Origin: an uncultured Bacilli bacterium
GTDB taxonomy: Bacteria > Bacillota_I > Bacilli_A > RF39 > UBA660
NCBI GenBank assembly: GCA_944363865.1
Contig: CALVVN010000053.1
Coordinates: 1-11,827, forward strand
DNA length: 11,827 bases
Direction: 5' to 3'
The notes below the pieces were generated by a model. That model was not told the origin of the DNA. It did not search any database and was given only the letters and a program-made list of their open reading frames with translations. Each line of letters opens with the position of its first letter. Position 1 is the stretch's first letter. The position numbers and the translations under genes were made by a program. Positions 7,712 through 11,827 of this stretch are shown piece by piece.

Positions 7712-7740
7712 TTGACAACTAATGGAAAAAATGGTAATTT
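7712..7740 (+). promoter_or_regulatory. Predicted sigma-A type promoter of the small membrane protein / phosphoglycerol transferase unit
   Basis: A perfect -35 TTGACA (7712-7717) is followed by a 17-base spacer and TAATTT (7735-7740), with an extended TG at 7732-7733. The -10 hexamer itself is imperfect but keeps T1, A2 and T6. The expected start near 7747 gives a leader of only about 14 bases before ATG 7761. Confidence 0.6.
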
Positions 7741-7748
7741 AGTGTACT

Positions 7749-7755
7749 GAGGTGA
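7749..7755 (+). promoter_or_regulatory. Shine-Dalgarno site fixing the start of the 109-residue membrane protein
   Basis: GAGGTGA lies 5 bases before ATG 7761. The in-frame GTG at 7752 lies inside this site and so cannot be its start. Confidence 0.75.
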
Positions 7756-7760
7756 CTATT

Positions 7761-8090
7761 ATGGGTTTTATATGTCTTTTTTTACCATCAGCAGTTTCAA
7801 CTTACATTGACGAAAAGAAAAATAATAATAAAGCATCAAGTTTAATTCTTAAATATTTGGGGTATACTTTTATTAATGCATTATTAATGAACACATTTAT
7901 TTATGTAATTAGCTCAGAAAAGTTTTATTATTATAGAGAAGCAACATACACTTATGATTTTTGTTTAAAATATATGTGGTTATCTTTAATCATAGCATTA
8001 ATATTACCATATATTTTGCAAATAATAGAAAGAACATTTGATATATCAATAGAAATAAAAGGTAAAAAAAACAATGAAAAGAACAAGTGA
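7761..8090 (+). CDS. Small membrane protein of unknown function, paired with the phosphoglycerol transferase
   Basis: I do not recognise a family for this 109-residue protein. Hydrophobic segments are visible at about 1-14 (GFICLFLPSAV), 32-50 and 72-90. The first two are separated by a Lys/Asn-rich stretch (18-25), and the last is followed by a charged C-terminal tail rich in Lys, Glu and Asn. There is no signal-peptidase or lipobox motif. It is the first gene after a strong promoter, and its end overlaps the phosphoglycerol transferase by 17 bases, so the two are made together and may act together. A membrane subunit or accessory factor for that enzyme is possible but is inference from position only. 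Codon use and base composition match the neighbours. The frame is supported by the strong Shine-Dalgarno site and by the tight overlap. Confidence 0.72.
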   Translation: MGFICLFLPSAVSTYIDEKKNNNKASSLILKYLGYTFINALLMNTFIYVISSEKFYYYREATYTYDFCLKYMWLSLIIALILPYILQIIERTFDISIEIKGKKNNEKNK

Positions 8091-9603
8091 TTTTATAAAA
8101 ATAATAATTTTTATTATGGCACTAATTATTTTTGCAAGTGTTAATTTTGCAGTAGTTAATTATTCTATTGAATCGTTTGATCAAGTAATTTATACAATGA
8201 GAACGGCAGTTGGCGCTGCAAGTAGAGAGATATTAATAAAATGTGCTATACATTGTGTAATTATTCCAGTAGCTATTGGAATTGTATTTGTGTGTTTATT
8301 AAAAAAATTTAAAAATATTTCAAATTATATTGATTATTTAATTAAGATTAAAATAGGAAGCAAAAATTATGAATTAAAAGTAAATAATTTACCAAAATAT
8401 AGAAAAACTATAATGCTTTTAACAATATTATTCTTGTTTATTTCAGTAGGATATGCGTTTTCAAGTTTAGGAATTATTCATTATCTTAAAAATAACGTAG
8501 AAACTTCTAATTTTTTTGAAGAAAATTACGTCAATCCAGAAAAAGTGGAATTTACGTTTCCAGAAGAAAAAAGAAATTTAATATACATATACTTAGAATC
8601 AATGGAATCAACCTTTACATCAGTTGAAAATGGCGGAGCATATACAACAAACTATATTCCAAACCTAACTAAACTAGCAAAGGATAATATAAATTTTTCA
8701 GAAAATAAACTAATTGGTGGAGGTTATGTAACAAACGGAACAAGTTGGACTATGGGAGCTATGATTGCTCAAACAGCAGGCATACCACTTAAGATATTTT
8801 ATAGTGTAAATACAAAAGAAAGTTATGAAAATGGATTGGTTATTGGGGCATATAGTCTTGGAGAAATTTTAGATAAAGAAGGCTATAATCAATATATAAT
8901 GGTTGGATCAAATCTGACATTTGGAGGTAGAAGAGTATATTTTACTGAACACGGAAACTACAAAGCCTTTGATTATTTTACAGCAATAGAAGATGGCATT
9001 ATATCAGAGGATTATTATGTTTTTTGGGGAATGGAAGATGAGAAACTATATAATTATGCAAAAGCAAAATTATTGGAAATATCAGAAGATGAAGAACCAT
9101 TTAATTTTACGTTATTAACAGTTGATACACATTCACCGGATGGTTATTTAAGTGAAATTTGTGAAGAACCGTTTGCTAATAAATATTTAAATTCAGTTTA
9201 TTGTGCAGATAAGCAAATATACAGTTTTATAAACTGGATTCAAGAACAGGATTTTTATGAAAATACAACAATCATAATTACTGGGGATCATTTGAGTATG
9301 AACAATAATGCATTTGATAGCATTGATGAAAATTATCCAAGAAGAACCCTTAATATATATATTAATCCAGCACAAGATACAGATTGTATAAAAAATAGAG
9401 AGTTTACAACTTACGATTATTTTCCAACAACTCTAGGAGCAATGGGAGTGAAGATAGAAGGAGAAAAATTAGGCCTTGGTACAAATTTATTCAGCTGCGA
9501 AAAAACTTTAAGTGAAATATATACTAACGAAACAGTACAAAATGAAATATCAAAAAAATCAGAATATTATGAAGAATGTATAATGTACAATAATTGTTAT
9601 TAG
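8074..9603 (+). CDS. OpgB/MdoB-like phosphoglycerol transferase (alkaline phosphatase/LTA synthase superfamily)
   Basis: The 509-residue protein should transfer sn-glycerol-1-phosphate from phosphatidylglycerol to a glycan on the outer face of the membrane. Three hydrophobic segments lie at about 8-29, 56-77 and 112-133. Between the first two, ESFDQVIYTM (33-42) resembles the 'EQI-x-H/Y-x-L' stretch of LtaS and OpgB. The extracellular domain carries YIYLESMEST (171-180; metal ligand Glu175), GTSWTMGAM (222-230; probable nucleophile Thr226), GSNLTFGGRRVYFTEHG (278-294), TVDTHSPDG (349-357) and TGDHLSMNN (403-411; Asp405, His406). The order and wording follow E. coli OpgB (for example YIYGES, GTDYTIAGM, TVDTHHPDG, SDHLAMNN) more closely than LtaS, so decoration of a polysaccharide is likelier than synthesis of a lipoteichoic chain. 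ATG 8074 lies inside the upstream gene after an AAAAGGTAA site. A terminator directly follows the stop. Confidence 0.85.
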   Translation: MKRTSDFIKIIIFIMALIIFASVNFAVVNYSIESFDQVIYTMRTAVGAASREILIKCAIHCVIIPVAIGIVFVCLLKKFKNISNYIDYLIKIKIGSKNYELKVNNLPKYRKTIMLLTILFLFISVGYAFSSLGIIHYLKNNVETSNFFEENYVNPEKVEFTFPEEKRNLIYIYLESMESTFTSVENGGAYTTNYIPNLTKLAKDNINFSENKLIGGGYVTNGTSWTMGAMIAQTAGIPLKIFYSVNTKESYENGLVIGAYSLGEILDKEGYNQYIMVGSNLTFGGRRVYFTEHGNYKAFDYFTAIEDGIISEDYYVFWGMEDEKLYNYAKAKLLEISEDEEPFNFTLLTVDTHSPDGYLSEICEEPFANKYLNSVYCADKQIYSFINWIQEQDFYENTTIIITGDHLSMNNNAFDSIDENYPRRTLNIYINPAQDTDCIKNREFTTYDYFPTTLGAMGVKIEGEKLGLGTNLFSCEKTLSEIYTNETVQNEISKKSEYYEECIMYNNCY

Positions 9604-9632
9604 AACAATATAATTTGTTCTGATTTTTTTTT
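9602..9632 (+). terminator. Intrinsic terminator overlapping the phosphoglycerol transferase stop codon
   Basis: A perfect 7-base stem, AGAACAA (9602-9608) with TTGTTCT (9615-9621), encloses a 6-base loop. After two bases a run of nine T follows (9624-9632). The first two stem bases belong to the TAG stop codon. It closes the two-gene unit before the next promoter. Confidence 0.8.
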
Positions 9633-9641
9633 AAAACAGTT

Positions 9642-9670
9642 TTGCAATTTTTCTTAATAAATGATAATAT
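9642..9670 (+). promoter_or_regulatory. Predicted sigma-A type promoter of the glycosyltransferase-tagA unit
   Basis: TTGCAA (9642-9647), a 17-base spacer and TAATAT (9665-9670) with an extended TG at 9662-9663. The expected start near 9677 leaves a leader of about 13 bases. It sits directly behind a terminator, which supports separate transcription of the downstream genes. Confidence 0.55.
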
Positions 9671-9679
9671 AAAAGTAGT

Positions 9680-9684
9680 GAGGT
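9680..9684 (+). promoter_or_regulatory. Shine-Dalgarno site fixing the start of the third glycosyltransferase
   Basis: GAGGT lies 5 bases before ATG 9690. The frame is open back to a TTG at 9642, but that TTG is the -35 of the predicted promoter and has no ribosome site, so ATG 9690 is preferred. Confidence 0.7.
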
Positions 9685-9689
9685 TATAT

Positions 9690-10961
9690 ATGAGAGAAAA
9701 AATATCTAAATTAATAAATGTTTATAAAAAATATGGCTTTTTAGGTTTTTTAAACAAATTAAAAATGCATATAAAAGCAAATTACATAGATAGAATAAGC
9801 TTAGAAGTGCTATTTAATAAAAGAAAATATAAAAAAATAATTAAAGATATACTAACTAATAATGAGTATGAAAGAATAATATTATGGAGAAGTAGTTTTG
9901 GATATAATGTTCCATTATTCCAAAGACCACAACATATAGCAAACAATTTGTCGAAAAATAAATGTCTAGTATTCTATGAAGTTACTGATACAACAGATAA
10001 AATAAAAACAGTTCAGTTTCATCAAAAAAACTTATATTTAATTAATTTTAATAATATTTTTTTAAACAATATTCTAAAAAAGGAAATAAAAGAAATAAAA
10101 AAACCGAGATACTTACAAATGTATTCAACGGATTGGAAAATGTCAGTCAAAGATATTAAAAAATATATAGACGATGGTTATAAATTTATATATGAATACA
10201 TAGATGATTTATCACCAGAAATTGCAGGGACAAAACAAATTCCAAAAAACATAATAGAAAAATACGAGTATGCAATGAAAGACAAAAATGTCTACATAAT
10301 AGTAACAGCAGATTTATTAAAACAAGATGTTATCAAACATAGAGGAGAGAAAAACTTAGCGTTTGCAACAAATGGAGTTGATTACAACTTTTTTCAAAGT
10401 TTTGATAATGATTTTAAATTTGATAAAGAATTTCAAAAAATAATAGATTTAAAAAGACCTATAATAATGTATTATGGAGCATTAGCAAAATGGTTTGATT
10501 ATGAACTGATAAAAAAAATTGCAAGAACTAATAAATATAGTATAGTATTATTTGGTATAAAATATGACGAATCATTTGATAAAAATATAAAAAAAGATAA
10601 AAATATTTATTTTTTAGGTTCACGTGATTATAAAGTTTTAAAATATTATGCAAGTAAAGCTGCTCTATTAATAATACCATTTTTAATTAATGATATAACA
10701 AATTCAACAAGTCCAGTTAAAATATTTGAATACATGGCATTAAAGAAACCAATATTAACAACAAATATATTGGAATGTAGGAAATACAAAAGCGTGGTAA
10801 TTGCAAAAACTCATGAAGACTTTTTAGATAAAATTGAGCCAACTATAAAAAGAATAAATAACAAAGAATATATTAATTTATTAGATAAAGATGCTAAAGA
10901 CAATGACTGGGAAAACAAAGCTAAAGCTATAATAGAACTTATAAAAAATGGTGAACAATGA
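9690..10961 (+). CDS. GT-B glycosyltransferase (group 1 type, 'RPQHIA' subgroup)
   Basis: This 423-residue cytosolic protein has the layout of GT-B glycosyltransferases whose N-domain opens with a 'W-R...P-x-F-Q-R-P-Q-H-I-A' segment (67-84). Later marks are NGVDYNFF (228-235) at the domain linker, IIMYYGALAKWFD (258-270) opening the donor domain, IYFLGSRDY (306-314), LLIIPFL (326-332) and SPVKIFEYMALKKPIL (341-356). The last replaces the usual E(x7)E block with a Lys-Phe-Glu-Tyr form seen in many capsule and S-layer glycan enzymes. An N-terminal basic helix (about 1-35, with YKKYGFLGFLNKL) may associate with the membrane. It is the first gene of its unit, and its TGA stop overlaps the tagA start in ATGA, so the two are translationally coupled and probably act in one pathway. 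Donor and acceptor are unknown. Confidence 0.8.
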   Translation: MREKISKLINVYKKYGFLGFLNKLKMHIKANYIDRISLEVLFNKRKYKKIIKDILTNNEYERIILWRSSFGYNVPLFQRPQHIANNLSKNKCLVFYEVTDTTDKIKTVQFHQKNLYLINFNNIFLNNILKKEIKEIKKPRYLQMYSTDWKMSVKDIKKYIDDGYKFIYEYIDDLSPEIAGTKQIPKNIIEKYEYAMKDKNVYIIVTADLLKQDVIKHRGEKNLAFATNGVDYNFFQSFDNDFKFDKEFQKIIDLKRPIIMYYGALAKWFDYELIKKIARTNKYSIVLFGIKYDESFDKNIKKDKNIYFLGSRDYKVLKYYASKAALLIIPFLINDITNSTSPVKIFEYMALKKPILTTNILECRKYKSVVIAKTHEDFLDKIEPTIKRINNKEYINLLDKDAKDNDWENKAKAIIELIKNGEQ

Positions 10962-11680
10962 TTGAAATTTTAAGTAAAATATACAACAAAAATTTTGAAA
11001 AATTTAAACAACATATTAGCAAATCAATTAGAGAAAATAAAAAAGAGTTTATTATTACTGTTAATCCTGAAACAATAATGATTTCACAAACTAATAAAGT
11101 TATGAAAGAAATTTTACAAAATGAGAATTTTATTTTAGTTCCAGACGGAATATCAATTGTAAAAAGTTGTCAAATGTGCAACATAAAAATAAAAGAAAGA
11201 ATCACAGGAATAGATATTACAAAATATTTATTAAGCGAGATAAACAAACAAAATAAAAGTTTATATTTATTTGGTGCCAAAAAAGAAGTAATTGATAATT
11301 TTGCAAACTTAATAAAAAACAAGTACAAAAACATTAAATTGTTAGGGTTTACAGATGGCTATGTTAATGATAAAGATAAAGTATTTGAAAAAATAATAAA
11401 ATTAAAACCTGATATTTGTTTAGTTGCATTAGGAATTCCTATGCAAGAGGAAATAATATATAAATACATAGATCGATTTGAAAAAGGAATATTTATTGGT
11501 GTTGGAGGGACATTTGATGTATTAAGTGGATATAAAAAAAGAGCGCCTAAATTTTTTATAAAAAACAATTTAGAATGGTTATACAGAATAGCAAAAGAAC
11601 CAAAAAGAATTAAAAGATTTGTAAAATATAATGTTAAATTTTATATCCAAATATTAAAAGAAAAAAATATTGATAACTAG
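10958..11680 (+). CDS. tagA: WecG/TagA/CpsF family glycosyltransferase (GT26), probable UDP-ManNAc:GlcNAc-PP-undecaprenol transferase
   Basis: TagA adds ManNAc to undecaprenyl-PP-GlcNAc on the inner membrane face, the committed step of the wall teichoic acid linkage unit. The 240-residue length is normal. Family motifs run in order: TVNPETIMIS (34-43), VPDGISIV (61-68, with the probable catalytic Asp63), ERITGIDI (80-87), SLYLFGAKKEV (101-111), PDICLVALGIPMQEE (151-165), GVGGTFDVLSGYKKRAP (181-197) and the C-terminal WLYRIAKEPKR (207-217) with further Arg at 220. This basic C-terminal appendage is known in the family to join the active site at the membrane. The start is in ATGA overlap with the preceding glycosyltransferase. 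mnaA lies about 4.8 kb upstream and would supply the donor. Other GT26 members use UDP-ManNAcA (WecG) or Glc (CpsF type), so the exact sugar is inferred from context. Confidence 0.9.
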   Translation: MIEILSKIYNKNFEKFKQHISKSIRENKKEFIITVNPETIMISQTNKVMKEILQNENFILVPDGISIVKSCQMCNIKIKERITGIDITKYLLSEINKQNKSLYLFGAKKEVIDNFANLIKNKYKNIKLLGFTDGYVNDKDKVFEKIIKLKPDICLVALGIPMQEEIIYKYIDRFEKGIFIGVGGTFDVLSGYKKRAPKFFIKNNLEWLYRIAKEPKRIKRFVKYNVKFYIQILKEKNIDN

Positions 11681-11696
11681 ATTTCAATATTTTTTT
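11661..11696. terminator. Strong AT-rich hairpin terminator at the tagA stop
   Basis: A perfect 13-base inverted repeat pairs 11661-11673 (seven A then TATTGA) with 11684-11696 (TCAATA then seven T), with a 10-base loop that holds the TAG stop of tagA. The A-run upstream and T-run downstream are typical of a terminator that can act on both strands. It separates the surface-polymer locus from nifJ. Confidence 0.75.
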
Positions 11697-11700
11697 ATTA

Positions 11701-11706
11701 TATAAT
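11701..11706 (+). promoter_or_regulatory. Possible -10 element before nifJ
   Basis: A perfect TATAAT lies just behind the terminator and 16 bases before ATG 11723. No good -35 is seen at the right distance (TAGATT at 11678-11683 is poor), and the implied leader of about 10 bases would start within or at the AGGTGA site. nifJ needs some promoter after the terminator, so this is the best visible candidate, weakly supported. Confidence 0.28.
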
Positions 11707-11722
11707 TAACCTAGGTGATGAT

Positions 11723-11827
11723 ATGAAAAACTATAAGATAATGGATGGGAATGAAGCCTGTATAACGGCTGCATATTTATTTAGTGAAGTATGTGGTATT
11801 TATCCAATAACACCATCTAGTCCAATG
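11723..11827 (+). CDS. nifJ: N-terminus of pyruvate:ferredoxin (flavodoxin) oxidoreductase (partial)
   Basis: The first 35 codons run off the right edge. The reading has MDGNEACITAAYLFSEV followed by IYPITPSSPM. This matches the strongly conserved start of PFOR: the 'M-D-G-N-E-A' segment and the 'Y-P-I-T-P-S-S-P-M' loop of the pyruvate-binding domain I. The full enzyme, usually a single chain near 1,170-1,200 residues in anaerobic Firmicutes, oxidises pyruvate with CoA to acetyl-CoA and CO2 and reduces ferredoxin, using thiamine diphosphate and iron-sulfur clusters. ATG 11723 follows AGGTGA (11713-11718). The gene is functionally unrelated to the surface-polymer genes and marks the right border of that locus. 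The cluster-binding and ThDP domains are not visible here, so single-chain form is assumed. Confidence 0.9.
   Translation, partial: MKNYKIMDGNEACITAAYLFSEVCGIYPITPSSPM

Noticed and set aside
1..11827. Mycoplasma-type code (TGA as Trp)
   Set aside because: TGA ends the ATPase, the small membrane protein and the third glycosyltransferase at sensible places with overlapping downstream starts, and Trp in conserved motifs is TGG.
1..11827. Mobile elements, CRISPR repeats, tRNA or rRNA genes
   Set aside because: No transposase or integrase motif, no terminal repeats, no regularly spaced repeats and no tRNA-like T-loop were seen; gaps between genes are too short to hold most of them.

Overview
The window is very AT-rich and densely packed, with strong Shine-Dalgarno sites (AGGAGG, GGAGGT, GAGGTGA) and AT-rich hairpin terminators. 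This points to a low-GC Firmicute or a relative (Bacilli or Clostridia type). The last gene starts like pyruvate:ferredoxin oxidoreductase, which suggests a strictly anaerobic fermenter. TGA ends at least three genes and Trp is read from TGG, so the ordinary bacterial code applies, not the Mycoplasma code. No genus can be named from what is visible.

Most of the window is a cell-surface polysaccharide or teichoic-acid-like locus. Left part (1-6168, all + strand): the tail of a probable glycerol-3-phosphate dehydrogenase (GpsA); a multi-membrane-span Wzy/WaaL-type protein; an ABC-2 exporter pair (permease and short ATPase of the TagGH/Wzm-Wzt type); a 625-residue GT-B glycosyltransferase with unexplained extensions at both ends; and UDP-GlcNAc 2-epimerase (MnaA/WecB). 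Gaps are short or genes overlap, so this looks like one operon. Middle (6169-7760): one glycosyltransferase on the - strand starting at GTG, convergent with mnaA on one side and divergent from the next unit on the other. Divergent promoters with extended -10 elements lie in 7655-7740. Next (7761-9632): a two-gene unit with its own promoter and terminator, a small membrane protein overlapping an OpgB/MdoB-like phosphoglycerol transferase. Right part (9642-11696): a promoter, a GT-B glycosyltransferase, a translationally coupled tagA (GT26), and a terminator. The window ends with the first 35 codons of nifJ, which starts the unrelated metabolic neighbourhood.

How the parts may work together (inference): MnaA makes UDP-ManNAc. 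TagA adds ManNAc to undecaprenyl-PP-GlcNAc, the linkage unit of wall teichoic acids. The three GT-B enzymes build a glycan on it, and the ABC-2 pair exports the lipid-linked polymer. The Wzy/WaaL-like protein may polymerise it or transfer it to a final acceptor. The OpgB-like enzyme may add phosphoglycerol from phosphatidylglycerol on the outer face. TagO, TagB/TagF-type CDP-glycerol enzymes and an LCP ligase are not in the window. No tRNA, rRNA, CRISPR array, insertion sequence or other mobile element is visible. The largest gene-free gap is under 140 bases.
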